Part shown: piece after piece, positions 27,310-36,202 of the stretch
How positions within the stretch are numbered: the stretch's first letter is position 1
Layout of the letters: each line of letters opens with the position of its first letter
Origin: Lysobacter sp. ISL-50
GTDB lineage: Bacteria; Pseudomonadota; Gammaproteobacteria; Xanthomonadales; Xanthomonadaceae
NCBI RefSeq assembly: GCF_018612875.1
Contig: NZ_JAGGRI010000004.1
Span: 62,001-126,000 of the forward strand
Length of the DNA stretch: 64,000 bases
Direction: 5' to 3'
Position numbers and translations under genes: made by a program
The notes under the pieces: generated by a model
What the model saw: the letters and a program-made list of their open reading frames with translations, nothing else
Databases searched by the model: none
Told to the model about the DNA's origin: nothing

Positions 27310-27656
27310 CCTGACCGGTGCGGGTCGCATCCTTCCCGTGCACCGCTGCAGGCGGCAGCAGGAAAGCGGCGACAGCGAATCCCTCCTGACTGCGTGTTTC
27401 AGCGCCCCCAAGCCGCCCCTGATCCTGGTCGCTCACGACACGGCTTGACACTCCAAGCCGCCGCTTCGCGGCCCGGTTTGATAGGGTATGCCGAGTAACG
27501 GCGCGCTCGCTTGCATGTGCCGTCCAGGTCAACAGCTCTCGGTTGCTGGGCGAGAACTTTTGACATGCTGTCGATTGTCGTCGCCGTTTCCTCTCTCGGC
27601 ATGCGATCCACGGCGATCGGCGATAGTTCGCGAACGTCTACCGTGGAGTGCGAAAA
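27310..27656. other. Intergenic region with a short palindrome
   Basis: This region of about 350 bases contains the third copy of the GCCGCTTCGCGGC hairpin (27460-27472), some 150 bases after the PhzF stop. No gene is supported. A GGAG site precedes the next ATG at 27657. Confidence 0.5.
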
Positions 27657-28694
27657 ATGCAGGGAAAGCTACTGGCGGGCCTCATGATCGCGACGATAAC
27701 CGGGTCGGCGACAGCGCAGTCGACTGCAGATGCGGCCAGATCGCCGCCAACGCCTGCGAGCGTCGCGGATGTCACTTCGGCCATTGTCGATATGGATGCG
27801 GTCACGGTGACTGGCGTACAACCGGGCCCAGGACTGTGGAAGTTCCACAAGGGCGATCGGGTTCTCTGGATCTTCGGCACGCTGTCGCCGCTGCCCAAGA
27901 ACATCACCTGGGTGTCTGACGATGTGAATGCGGCGATAGCGGCATCGGACGTTGCCTTGCAAGGCCCCGGTTTGGCCGTTACCGCCGACATTGGATTGTT
28001 CGGCCGGCTGTCGCTGCTGCCCTCGCTGTTCAAACTTCGGAAAAACCCGAACGGGACCAAGCTGCAGGAAGCGCTGCCAGCGGATTTGTACGCACGCTGG
28101 CAGGCGTTGAAAGTGAAGTACATCGGCCGCGACCGGGCCAGCGAGAACTGGCGCCCCGTATTCGCGGCCAACGAGCTCTATCAGGCCGCATTGGAGAAAA
28201 ACGGCTTGGTCGAGTCAGGCATTATCGGGCCGGTACTGGATAAAGCCGTCAAAGCCGCGGATATCGAGAAGCAATCCACGACCTTTACCATCAAGATCGA
28301 TGATCCAAAGGAAACGCTCAAGGAATTCAATGCATCCACGCTCGACGACGTGCAGTGTTTCCGCAAAACCCTCGACAGGCTCGAGACCGATCTGGCGGTC
28401 ATGAAAACTCGCGCCAATGCTTGGGCAGGCGGCGATATCGACACCCTGCGCGCATTGCCTTACGACGACCAAAGCCTGGCTTGCCTCAGCGCGCTGACCG
28501 ATTCGGGCTTCACGCAAAGGCTGGGCATCGAGAATATCCAGGCCAAAGTCGCCAGCCAGTGGTATCGGATCGTAGACGGCGCGCTGCGCGAGCATCAGAT
28601 CGTATTCGCGACCGTACCGATTTCGCAATTGCTCAAGCCGGACGGCGTCGTCGCCAAGTTGCAGGCCAAAGGCTACGAAGTCGAATCGCCGTAA
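27657..28694 (+). CDS. TraB/GumN family protein, exported
   Basis: The 345-residue product has an N-terminal signal peptide (LLAGLMIATITGSATAQ). The TraB/PrgY/GumN start, W.F.KGDRVLWIFGTLSPLPK, is followed by W.S..V..AIAASD, where the GT.S/H motif forms the putative metal site. Here the usual GT.H reads GTLS, so a key His is replaced by Ser. The rest, including ALPADLYARWQALKVKYIG and the late E.QIVFATVPISQLLKPDGVVAKL, matches the family layout. Proposed functions include metal-dependent peptidase activity, but this copy may be altered at the active site. ATG 27657 is preferred over GTG 27648. Confidence 0.85.
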   Translation: MQGKLLAGLMIATITGSATAQSTADAARSPPTPASVADVTSAIVDMDAVTVTGVQPGPGLWKFHKGDRVLWIFGTLSPLPKNITWVSDDVNAAIAASDVALQGPGLAVTADIGLFGRLSLLPSLFKLRKNPNGTKLQEALPADLYARWQALKVKYIGRDRASENWRPVFAANELYQAALEKNGLVESGIIGPVLDKAVKAADIEKQSTTFTIKIDDPKETLKEFNASTLDDVQCFRKTLDRLETDLAVMKTRANAWAGGDIDTLRALPYDDQSLACLSALTDSGFTQRLGIENIQAKVASQWYRIVDGALREHQIVFATVPISQLLKPDGVVAKLQAKGYEVESP

Positions 28695-28781
28695 CTGGCG
28701 ATGGTTTTGTCACTAGCCGTTCAGGCCGGAATGCGGGGATGATTGCGTACATTTTTCCAGCCGAAGGATGGGGACTCACCG

Positions 28782-29195
28782 ATGGACAACCGTTCGAACC
28801 ACGCGCGTTTCGCCGGCACGCAGACCCAGGCCAAGACCGAGCAAGCCGCCGAGACGGCGCTGCAGGCGCTCGAATCCCTGCGTGCGGTGTCTCCCGGAGC
28901 CGCCGATCTGGTCGCGCAATCGGCCGCCGCCTACTTCGACGGCATCGCCAAGCTCGCGTTGGCGAGCCAGGCGATCTTGCTGAAGCAAAAGACCGAGGAC
29001 CTGGCTGCCATGGACTTGCAGCAGGCCGCGGAAGATGCACTCGGCACGCTCGCCACGGATATCTTCGCGGGCGCGGCCGCGGCCGTCGCCGCGGCGGCGG
29101 CCGCGCAGGAAGCCGAATCGGCCGGGTTCGCCATAGACCAGATCGACCGGAGCATCGCCAGGTACTCCGCGTTGCTGCGCAAGAGCGAGGGCTGA
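28782..29195 (+). CDS. Alanine-rich helical protein of unknown function
   Basis: The 137-residue product from ATG 28782 is almost entirely helical. It has heptad-like Ala/Leu spacing (AAETALQALESLRAVSPGAA, LASQAILLKQKTEDLA) and a run of alanines near residues 104-116. There are no cysteines and no signal peptide. The composition resembles phasin-like or filament-forming helical proteins, but I do not recognise a family. It lies 87 bases after the TraB/GumN gene and ends before a strong shared hairpin. Confidence 0.65.
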   Translation: MDNRSNHARFAGTQTQAKTEQAAETALQALESLRAVSPGAADLVAQSAAAYFDGIAKLALASQAILLKQKTEDLAAMDLQQAAEDALGTLATDIFAGAAAAVAAAAAAQEAESAGFAIDQIDRSIARYSALLRKSEG

Positions 29196-29301
29196 GCGCC
29201 TTGGCTTGAGCGCGCTCCGCGGGCGTCAGCCGCGACGCCGCCGGCGGCCGCAACGGGCCGGCGCGCGACCGCGTCGGCCTTCGCCCACCTTTGACGCGAT
29301 A

Positions 29302-29327
29302 GTCCCTCCCTCAAGCGAGGGAGGGAC
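29302..29327. terminator. Hairpin between convergent genes
   Basis: An 11-bp perfect stem (GTCCCTCCCTC / GAGGGAGGGAC) with an AAGC loop lies between the stop codons at 29195 (plus) and 29345 (minus). There is no T tract, but the position suits a bidirectional terminator. Confidence 0.6.
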
Positions 29328-29344
29328 ACTGCGAAGGCGCCGCC

Positions 29345-31459
29345 TCAGTTCTGCGGATTCTCCAACAGCACATCGTCGAGATAGAACGACGCGCCGCCGG
29401 TACCGGTGCCGAGCAGCAGAATGCGGGCATTGGCCGTGGTCGCCGGCGCCGTCAGGGTCGATGCGATCTTCCGCCAGCCGTCGGCCTGCGCCGGCACGGC
29501 CAGCGCAACGGTGTCGCTGCCGAGGATCGAACCGCCGTCGTTGCGCCATTCGATCACCACGCGCACATTGCTCGGCGCGCCGCCGCCGGCCTTGATCCAG
29601 GCGCTGAAGTGCTTGACGCCGGCGCCGGTGCTGTAGCCGGGATAGTTGGCGACTTCCACGCCCCAGTTGGATTCGACGACATTCACCCGCAGGCTGTAAG
29701 CGCCGCCGTGCGCCTGCTCGGCGACGCGGGCGACCTCGGCGTTGTACCAGGCGCTCCAGTTGCCGATCGACGTTTCCAGCAACGAGGTGTCGGCATCCAT
29801 CACATTGCCGGGCGGGTTCTCAGGCTCGGGATTGTTGACCTGGTCGGTGGTGCTGCCGACGTCCTGGTTGTATGGCGCGGCCTGCCAGGCGGCAAAGCTG
29901 ATGCGGTCGCCCCAGCGCGTGGCGAACTTCCACGGGCCGTAGTAGTGGTTGTTGGCGAAGCGGTTGTTGGCGGCGAACATCACCTGGTTCTGGATGCCGG
30001 CTACGGTGTACGGCGACCACGGCAGATTGTCGGCGCCGGTGGCTATCAAGGCTTGCGCGCCGCAGTATCCGGAGGTTCCGCAGGGCACCACGGCCGGATT
30101 GAAGTAGAACTCGTTGGAGCTGACGTCGATGTTGCGCGAGTGCCAGCGGCAATCGGTGAAGAACGGCTCTTCGCCAACCTGGGTGTAGCACGGGTGGGTG
30201 GCGCTGATCGGATGGGTGTATTCGTAATCGTACGGCCCCTGGATCTGGTTCGGGCTGACGAAGGGCGTGCAATAGCTCTTGCTGGTGTTGCCGTTGGAGT
30301 TGCAGAAGCGGTTGGCGTTCTCGTAGATCGACACGCCGGAGAAATTGTCTTCGAAATAATTGTCGTTGATGCGGATCAACGCCGCGCCGGAGACCGTGCT
30401 GGGCAGGCGATCGTCGCCGCCGGATTCGGACAGATAGACCGCCGGCGCCGGCGAGCCGCCGTTGCTCGCGCCCTTGCGCCAGGCGTTGCGCAGGAAGGTG
30501 TTGCCGCGGATGGTGGCGTTGTAGCTGATTTCGTACCAGATGCCTTCGTCTTCGTTGTCGGCGATGTAGTTGCCTTCGAACAGGAAGTCCATGTTGTTGG
30601 TATCGGCCCACAAGCCCACGCTCTTGTTGTCGTGGACCCAGTTGTTGGTCACGCGCGCGCCGCGCACGTCCCAGAACTTGCCGCCGCCGGTGCAGCCGCA
30701 GCCCGGCTCCCGCGTTTCCCAGTCGTCGGTGTTGTTGCCGGCGATTTCGTTATGGTCCAGAACGATGTTCTTGATCGCCGAATCGCCCTCGACCGGCGGC
30801 TTGAACATGCTGAAGCCGTATTGGCCGTTGTCCTTGAGGCAGTTGTACTGCACGACGTTGTCGCTGCCGAGGAAGACGCCGGCGCCGTCGTTGTTCTGGA
30901 TCGTGTTGTATTCGATCAGCCAATGATCGCCGGCATCGTGGTTGACCACGCCTTCGTTGTTGTTGTCGGTGCCGCGGCCGAAGTTGACGATGGTGAGATA
31001 GCGCACGGTGACGTGCTGGGCGCTGCCGGTAAAGGCATAAAGATTGAGATTGCGGCCGTCGATGACCGCGCCCGGCGCGCCGACGTAGGTGGTGTTGTCG
31101 CGGGCGATGATCTGGCCGTACAGGTCGTCGGCGAAGGTATGCACGCCGGTGTCGAACCAGAAGGTGGCGCCGGGACGATTGAAGTCGAAGCCGCTGTTGT
31201 CGCCGGCCGGAACCACCACCGCGCCGGCCGGCGCCGTCGCCGGGCCGCTCAGCAGCGTGGTATTGCCGCAGATCTGCGCCGGCGGCGCGCTCGGCCAGAG
31301 CAGGCCGGTATGCGCCTGTCCCTGCGCGGCGTAGCGCGCTTGCGTCTGCGCTTGCGCGGCCGGGGCGAAGGCGGTGGCGGCGACGACCAGCGCCGGCAGG
31401 GCGCGACGCGCCATTTCGAGAACAGTGCGGGTAAACGGATGTCGCGGAGTGATGGCCAC
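29345..31459 (-). CDS. Secreted right-handed parallel beta-helix protein with C-terminal carbohydrate-binding-like domain
   Basis: The 704-residue product is counted from GTG 31459, which has a GGAA site; ATG 31414 is an alternative start. A signal peptide is seen in ALVVAATAFAPAAQAQ. Residues of about 60-520 form a parallel beta-helix: many short N-rich coils such as NTIQNNDGAGVFLGSDN, HNEIAGNN, NWVHDNKSVGLW and NYIADNEDEGIWYE. Such folds are typical of polysaccharide lyases, depolymerases and adhesins. The last 150 residues (from about 555) form a jelly-roll-like domain (GGAYSLRVNVVESN, W.KIASTLTAP, ASFYLDDVLLEN) as in CBM4/9/22-type modules. It is likely a secreted polysaccharide-acting enzyme. 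I cannot identify the catalytic residues, so lyase activity is inference. Confidence 0.82.
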   Translation of the reverse strand: MAITPRHPFTRTVLEMARRALPALVVAATAFAPAAQAQTQARYAAQGQAHTGLLWPSAPPAQICGNTTLLSGPATAPAGAVVVPAGDNSGFDFNRPGATFWFDTGVHTFADDLYGQIIARDNTTYVGAPGAVIDGRNLNLYAFTGSAQHVTVRYLTIVNFGRGTDNNNEGVVNHDAGDHWLIEYNTIQNNDGAGVFLGSDNVVQYNCLKDNGQYGFSMFKPPVEGDSAIKNIVLDHNEIAGNNTDDWETREPGCGCTGGGKFWDVRGARVTNNWVHDNKSVGLWADTNNMDFLFEGNYIADNEDEGIWYEISYNATIRGNTFLRNAWRKGASNGGSPAPAVYLSESGGDDRLPSTVSGAALIRINDNYFEDNFSGVSIYENANRFCNSNGNTSKSYCTPFVSPNQIQGPYDYEYTHPISATHPCYTQVGEEPFFTDCRWHSRNIDVSSNEFYFNPAVVPCGTSGYCGAQALIATGADNLPWSPYTVAGIQNQVMFAANNRFANNHYYGPWKFATRWGDRISFAAWQAAPYNQDVGSTTDQVNNPEPENPPGNVMDADTSLLETSIGNWSAWYNAEVARVAEQAHGGAYSLRVNVVESNWGVEVANYPGYSTGAGVKHFSAWIKAGGGAPSNVRVVIEWRNDGGSILGSDTVALAVPAQADGWRKIASTLTAPATTANARILLLGTGTGGASFYLDDVLLENPQN

Positions 31460-31949
31460 GTTTCGATTCCGGCTGGTGACAGACGATGGAGAGGGATGCC
31501 CCGCTCCCTGCGGGATGCGGACACTTCGTGCGCACGCCGGTGCGCTCACCCTCGCCGCGTCCGTGCCGGACCGGCGTACAGTCGAGTGCGCTCCCCGAGC
31601 GCGGTGTCGGCGATGCCGCCACCTGCGCTGTAGTCACATGGCAGGCGTCGGTCGCAATAGTGGCGGCTGTCATATCGCTTCGGATATGCGAGACGTGTCG
31701 CATTATTCCCGCGGATTCCCGCTTTCGGATTGTCCTCAACCGGTATCGAATGTTGTGCACGCATCCGCATTGCGCGCGCCGGAGCGGCGGCGCGATCGCG
31801 GCAATGCCGCGGCGCCCGCAGTACCATCGACTCGCGGACAGGCCGCGGACAGCGAACCGGACTGCGGACTGGCCGTCATCGGCCACCGGCTTAACACGAG
31901 CGTCACTATCGTTCGGCACTGTGCGGACATGACTTGAACAGGAGCATGC
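31460..31949. other. Intergenic region between divergent secreted-protein genes
   Basis: About 490 bases, with promoters expected in both directions. It is locally less GC-rich around 31660-31750. No gene or clear repeat is supported. Confidence 0.45.
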
Positions 31950-32231
31950 ATGAACATGAATAAGCGTTGGCTTTCCGCCGCGGCCCTCCTCACCGCGGTC
32001 GCCTTCAGCGGCGCCGTGTTCGCGGATCAGCATCGATACGAGGTTATCGGCGAAGGCATCGGACACGACCGCAACGAGGCCTACGAGGCGGCGTCGTACG
32101 ACGCCAGCCGCAAGTGCTATCTGAGCTGGGGGCGCTCTACCCAGGAGCAGACGATCCTGGTCGAGGAAGAGCAGCCCGATACCGGCTACTGGTACGTCAA
32201 GCTGGCGGAAGGCTGCATTTCGGAAGACTGA
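31950..32231 (+). CDS. Small secreted protein of unknown function
   Basis: The 93-residue product starts at ATG 31950 with an AGGAGC site; a second in-frame ATG follows two codons later. The signal peptide (LSAAALLTAVAFSGAVFA) is clear. The mature part is about 68 residues and acidic, with two cysteines (KCYLSW and GCISED) that could pair, and a motif GIGHDRNEAYEAASYDA. I do not recognise a family. It is a single gene, closed by a hairpin at 32303-32319. Confidence 0.75.
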   Translation: MNMNKRWLSAAALLTAVAFSGAVFADQHRYEVIGEGIGHDRNEAYEAASYDASRKCYLSWGRSTQEQTILVEEEQPDTGYWYVKLAEGCISED

Positions 32232-32302
32232 GCCGGGCAGCGGCGGTTCCGGATCGTTGTCGAAGCGGCTTTTCGAACGTCGCGTCGGCGACCGACAAGC
32301 CG

Positions 32303-32319
32303 GCCGGGCAGTGCCCGGC
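32303..32319. terminator. GC-rich hairpin between convergent genes
   Basis: GCCGGGC-AGT-GCCCGGC is a 7-bp perfect stem with a 3-base loop. It lies 71 bases after the small secreted-protein gene and before the convergent MarR stop at 32395. Only a weak pyrimidine stretch follows. Confidence 0.5.
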
Positions 32320-32394
32320 TCTATTCACAGGCGTCAGCCGTGCCGGCGATCGGCCGGATAAGGACGCGTGCGCAACTGACGTTGAATCAGCGAG

Positions 32395-32910
32395 TCAGTC
32401 CGGCAAGCCCGATCGCAGTTTGCGCAGCAGGCCCGCCAATTCGGCGCGCTCGCCCGCGCTCAATACCTCCACAACCTGCCGGGCCTGTTCGAACCGGGAG
32501 ACGATCGCCTTGTCGGTCAACTTCAGACCCTTGGCGGTCAGCGCAGCGGCGAGCGAGCGGCGGTCTTCGTCGACGGCATTGCGCGAAATCAGTCCGGCGC
32601 GTTCCAGCCGGTTCAAGCAAGCGGTCATCGCTCCCGAGGTGAGCAGCACCGACTTCCGCAAGGCGGTCGGCGTGAGTCGATACGGCGCGCCGGAGCGACG
32701 CAAGGTCGCCAGTACGTCCAGGTCGGTGTAGTTGATGCCGGTGCCGCGCAGGCCTTCGCTGGCGGCGCCCTCCAGCAAGCGGCCCAGATGCAGGATGCGT
32801 CCGACCACCGACATGGCCGAAGGGTCCAGGTCCGGACGCTCGCGCTTCCAATCGGCCACCAACCTGTCGATGAGATCGGGGGCGGCCTGTTTACTTGGTT
32901 TCTTGGTCAT
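32395..32910 (-). CDS. MarR-family transcriptional regulator
   Basis: The 171-residue product has the MarR winged-helix core. It shows TDLDVLATLRRSGAPYRLTPTAL, then LLTSGAMTACLNRLERAGLI as the recognition helix, and the wing RNAVDEDRRSLAAALTAKGL. Helical dimerisation arms lie at both ends. It is divergent from the S33-like hydrolase gene, with 128 bases between starts. An ATCAAG-TAT-CTTGAT palindrome lies 18 bases from its start codon, a good fit for a MarR operator controlling both directions (inference). A truncated, decayed second copy of the same gene is present at 48175-48343. Confidence 0.92.
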   Translation of the reverse strand: MTKKPSKQAAPDLIDRLVADWKRERPDLDPSAMSVVGRILHLGRLLEGAASEGLRGTGINYTDLDVLATLRRSGAPYRLTPTALRKSVLLTSGAMTACLNRLERAGLISRNAVDEDRRSLAAALTAKGLKLTDKAIVSRFEQARQVVEVLSAGERAELAGLLRKLRSGLPD

Positions 32911-32927
32911 GGCTGAAGTACCTTACC

Positions 32928-32942
32928 ATCAAGTATCTTGAT
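32928..32942. promoter_or_regulatory. Putative MarR operator ATCAAG-TAT-CTTGAT
   Basis: A perfect 6-bp inverted repeat with a 3-base centre lies in the divergent promoter region between the MarR regulator and the hydrolase gene. Length and AT-rich arms match known MarR-family sites. The hydrolase ATG is at 33039. Confidence 0.65.
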
Positions 32943-33038
32943 ATGAATATAAACTCGCCAAGGTCTTCAATAGCGCCGGCGCCTCATCCAGCGCCGGCCG
33001 GGCTTGCGACCGAGTCGAAATTCAGCCGGGGAGAACCG

Positions 33039-34598
33039 ATGCGCCTGCGCGATCCGAGCCGCCAGTACATGCAGCCCCATTCGGGAGGACTTCGCGCCAG
33101 TGCCTGCGCGTACATCCTGACCGCATCGATCTGCTTCGCGCCCTTGTTCGCGGCGGCCGGTCCGCATCGCGCGGGCGAGGTCCAGCTCGATCCGGAGGCG
33201 GTAATCACGGTAGAGGGTCATCCGCTGCGTTATCAACTCGGGACGCTGTTTGTTCCCGAGAACCGCGAGACCCCCAATAGCCGGATCATCGGCGTGGGTT
33301 TCGCCCGCATCAAGGCGCCCAAGCCGACGGGCGCGCCGCCGGTGTTCTGGTTGCCGGGCGGTCCCGGTCTGAGCGTGCTCGGCGCGTTCACCGGCGAGGA
33401 TGCCGCATCGCGAAGCCGGCTGAAATCGTGGGCCTCGTACGGCGCCGTCGGCGATCTGGTCGTGGTCGAGCAGCGGGGGTATTCGATACGCGGCGAGATG
33501 CTGAGCATCGAGGTACCGGCGTCGCCGCTGGACCAACCTTCGTCCGTGAAAGCGGACTCGGAAGCCATGATCGCGCTGGCGCGGGCCGCCGTCGCGACGC
33601 ACCGCGACAAGGACTTGTCCGGATACACCATCGTTCAACTGGCCGCCGACGTCGACGATCTGCGCCGGGCGCTGGGCTATGAAAAAATCTCGCTGTTCGG
33701 CGGCAGCTTCGCATCGCAGTGGAGCTTGGCCGTCATCCGCCGGCATCCGGACATCGTGGCGCGCGCGGTGCTGTCGTCGGTGGAGCCGCTCGACGGCTTC
33801 GATATCCCGTCGCAGGTCTATGCCGCGATACAGCGCCTGGCGTTCGATGCCGACCGCGATCCGCGATTGGCCGCTTACCTGCCGCCCGGCGGCATGATGG
33901 CCGCGGTGCGCGAGGTGCATGAGCGATTCGCGAAGGGGCCGATCCGGGTCACGCTCGCCGCTGAAATCGGCGGCGAGCCGCGCACGGTGTCGCTCGGCGC
34001 GGAGGATTTGCAGCTCGCGCTCACCTCGCACACCGACAACGACGGCGCCGAGTGGCCGGCCTTCATACTCTCGATTTACCACCGGCATTACGACGCCTGG
34101 GCGCGCGAGACGATCCAGGCGCGCGCCGCCGGCGATATGGCGCTGATACGGCCCTTGATCGACACCAGCCTGGGCATCAGCGACGCGCGGCGACACCGCG
34201 TGCAGACCGATCCGGCGGTCGATTGGCTCGGCACCTGGCGCTTCGCGATCGACATCGCCTCCGCGCCGGCGTGGCCGACCCCCGACCTCGGCGACGTCCT
34301 GCGCACCCCGGAAGAAAGCCTGACGCCGGTGGTGTTCGTTCACGGCGATTGGGACACGAGCACGCCGGTGGAAAACACCACCGGTTTGCTGCCGTATTTT
34401 CGCAACGGCCACGCGATCGTGGTTCATCGGGGCGGACACGACGGCGCGTTCTATCAACTCAGAGAACAGCCGGCGGCCAAGACAGCGATCTTTGATTTCC
34501 TGCGCACGGGAAATACAAAGAACCTGCCCGTCAGCGTGACGCTTTCGCCGCCCGAGTTTTCGCTTCCGGCTTTTCCCGCGCCGGAAATACCGCGCTGA
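33039..34598 (+). CDS. Secreted alpha/beta hydrolase, S33 prolyl-aminopeptidase-like
   Basis: The 519-residue product from ATG 33039 (GGGGAG upstream) has a long N-terminus and signal peptide (ILTASICFAPLFAAA). The hydrolase domain shows the oxyanion-hole motif FWLPGGPGLS (about 104-112), the VVEQRGYS strand turn, the nucleophile elbow LFGGSFASQW with Ser 223, the acid in VFVHGDWDTSTP and the His in VVHRGGHDG. LPGGPG plus GGSFAS is the S33/TAP-like peptidase pattern. It probably cleaves peptides or esters outside the cytoplasm. The MarR gene is divergent and likely its regulator. A strong hairpin follows at 34653. Confidence 0.85.
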   Translation: MRLRDPSRQYMQPHSGGLRASACAYILTASICFAPLFAAAGPHRAGEVQLDPEAVITVEGHPLRYQLGTLFVPENRETPNSRIIGVGFARIKAPKPTGAPPVFWLPGGPGLSVLGAFTGEDAASRSRLKSWASYGAVGDLVVVEQRGYSIRGEMLSIEVPASPLDQPSSVKADSEAMIALARAAVATHRDKDLSGYTIVQLAADVDDLRRALGYEKISLFGGSFASQWSLAVIRRHPDIVARAVLSSVEPLDGFDIPSQVYAAIQRLAFDADRDPRLAAYLPPGGMMAAVREVHERFAKGPIRVTLAAEIGGEPRTVSLGAEDLQLALTSHTDNDGAEWPAFILSIYHRHYDAWARETIQARAAGDMALIRPLIDTSLGISDARRHRVQTDPAVDWLGTWRFAIDIASAPAWPTPDLGDVLRTPEESLTPVVFVHGDWDTSTPVENTTGLLPYFRNGHAIVVHRGGHDGAFYQLREQPAAKTAIFDFLRTGNTKNLPVSVTLSPPEFSLPAFPAPEIPR

Positions 34599-34652
34599 TC
34601 GCTTCGACATCGTGTCCATAAGCACGGCTGAACACGCCGACATCTAGAGAGC

Positions 34653-34680
34653 CGGCGCCCGGCCGATCATCCGGGCGCCG
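34653..34680. terminator. Hairpin downstream of the S33-like hydrolase
   Basis: CGGCGCCCGG pairs with CCGGGCGCCG (10 bp, 8-base loop), 55 bases past the stop codon. There is no T tract, so it may instead stabilise the 3' end of the transcript. Confidence 0.55.
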
Positions 34681-34812
34681 CGCTACGCCGCTGTCAATGC
34701 AAACCTGCCTTGCCTTCACGCGCGCTTACCGCTGCGCGATGAAGCTGCGGTGCTGTCGGCCCGCGACGGACACGCGTCCCTCGCCAACGGCAAACAGACG
34801 GAGGAAATCCGC

Positions 34813-35691
34813 ATGTTGAAGGTTCGCAAGACCCGGCATCACACGATCGAACTGGATGGCGTCGAATTGTTCTATCGCGAGGCGGGGCGTCGCGACGCGC
34901 CCGGCCTGCTGCTGCTCCATGGCCAGCCCAGTTCGTCCTACAGCTTCCGCGAAGTCATGAGCCCGCTGGCCGAGGTGGCGCGGGTCGTCGCGCCCGACCT
35001 GCCCGGGTTCGGCTTCACGCAAGCGCCGGACGATTATCCGTACACCTTCGACGCCATGGCGCGGACCATCGACGCCTTGACGCGCGAGATCGGGCTCGAT
35101 CGGTTCTTCCTGTACGTCCACGATTTCGGAGCGCCCGTCGCCTACTGCCTCGCGCTCGCGAAGCCGGAGCGCGTGCTGGGGCTCATCATCCAGAACGGCA
35201 ATGCGCACGAGGAAGGGCTCGGCCCGGACTGGGACGCCAACAAGGCCTATTGGGCCGATCCCACCGCGGAGAATCGCGCGAAACTGGTGCCGTGGCTGAA
35301 TTTCGAAGGGGTTCGGCACACCTATGTGGGCGACATCCCGAATCGGTTGAAGCCGCTGTTCGCGCCGGAAGGCTGGCATCTCGACTGGGAGCGCATGAGC
35401 CTGCCGGGGCGCGTCGATATACAGTTCCGCATCTTCGAGGACTACGGCCGCTACGTCGCGCGCTTTGCCGAAATCTCGGCCTATCACCGCAAATATCAGC
35501 CGCCCGCGCTCATGCTCTGGGGCCGGCACGACCCGTATTTCGAAATCGAGGAAGTGCTGGCTTATGCCCGCGAGCTCGACGGGATCGACATGCATCTTTA
35601 CGACGCCGCGCATCTGTTGCTCGAATCGCACCCTCAGGAATGCGCGATCCTCATGCGTGAGTTCATCCTCGACGTGCACTCCAACCGATGA
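34813..35691 (+). CDS. Alpha/beta hydrolase (epoxide hydrolase/haloalkane dehalogenase type)
   Basis: The 292-residue product starts at ATG 34813 with a strong GGAGGAA site. The family pattern is clear: LLLLHGQPSSSYSFREVM (HGQP in place of HGYP), the elbow FLYVHDFGAPVAY with an Asp nucleophile, the acid-loop GRHDPYF and the His in YDAAHLLLE. It shares layout and several strings (IIQNGN, YHRKYQPPAL) with the paralogue group at 14533. It should hydrolyse an epoxide, haloalkane or related ester through an Asp-linked intermediate. There is no signal peptide, so it is cytoplasmic. No operon partner is seen. Confidence 0.88.
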   Translation: MLKVRKTRHHTIELDGVELFYREAGRRDAPGLLLLHGQPSSSYSFREVMSPLAEVARVVAPDLPGFGFTQAPDDYPYTFDAMARTIDALTREIGLDRFFLYVHDFGAPVAYCLALAKPERVLGLIIQNGNAHEEGLGPDWDANKAYWADPTAENRAKLVPWLNFEGVRHTYVGDIPNRLKPLFAPEGWHLDWERMSLPGRVDIQFRIFEDYGRYVARFAEISAYHRKYQPPALMLWGRHDPYFEIEEVLAYARELDGIDMHLYDAAHLLLESHPQECAILMREFILDVHSNR

Positions 35692-36202
35692 GGCATCCGC
35701 GCGCGCCGTGAATCATCGGATGGATCGAACTTGTCGTTCGGCATGCGGCCTTGCTTATCAGATATAAATCTGAGCAACGCCATTGCATGCCTGAAATCGG
35801 CCTATCCGGCACTGCTCGCGGCGTGCGGATCGTGGAGCGCATGTCGCGCGTCAGGTCGCAGCCGAAAGCATCCGCCGAGGCGTCGCCTCGGCGGATGCAT
35901 GGACGGGGGTAACGAACACCGCATTACCCATCAGTGAAGTCCGGACGCCGCGATACGAGCGCGGCGCCCGCGATTGCAGCCACTGGCCAGCGCCATGCGC
36001 GACCGGCGCTCACGCGTTTGGTGCGTATCGGGCATCACGGTGGGCCCGTTTGCGGCCTACTGCCTCGCGCGCATCGTGCCTATAAAGGGCATCCGGCCTT
36101 CCACCGCGCCCTGCCCGGCACCTTGCGTGCCGAACGGCGACTGCCGCCTGCTGCGCGGCCGGTCCGGCCCGGCACATCCCGTCGTCCTTTGGAGATTTCG
36201 CT
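35692..36202. other. Intergenic region with a perfect 14-bp hairpin
   Basis: About 510 bases without a supported gene. The clear structure is an inverted repeat at 35868-35898, GCATCCGCCGAGGC paired with GCCTCGGCGGATGC around a 3-base loop. There is no T run after it, and it is 177 bases past the hydrolase stop. A TTGGAGATTT stretch provides the ribosome binding site for the MBL gene at the right edge. Confidence 0.6.

Noticed and set aside
29609-31633. Plus-strand open frame of 674 codons, Val/Gly-rich
   Set aside because: It is the antisense shadow of the beta-helix gene, caused by high GC at third positions, with no motif or signal.
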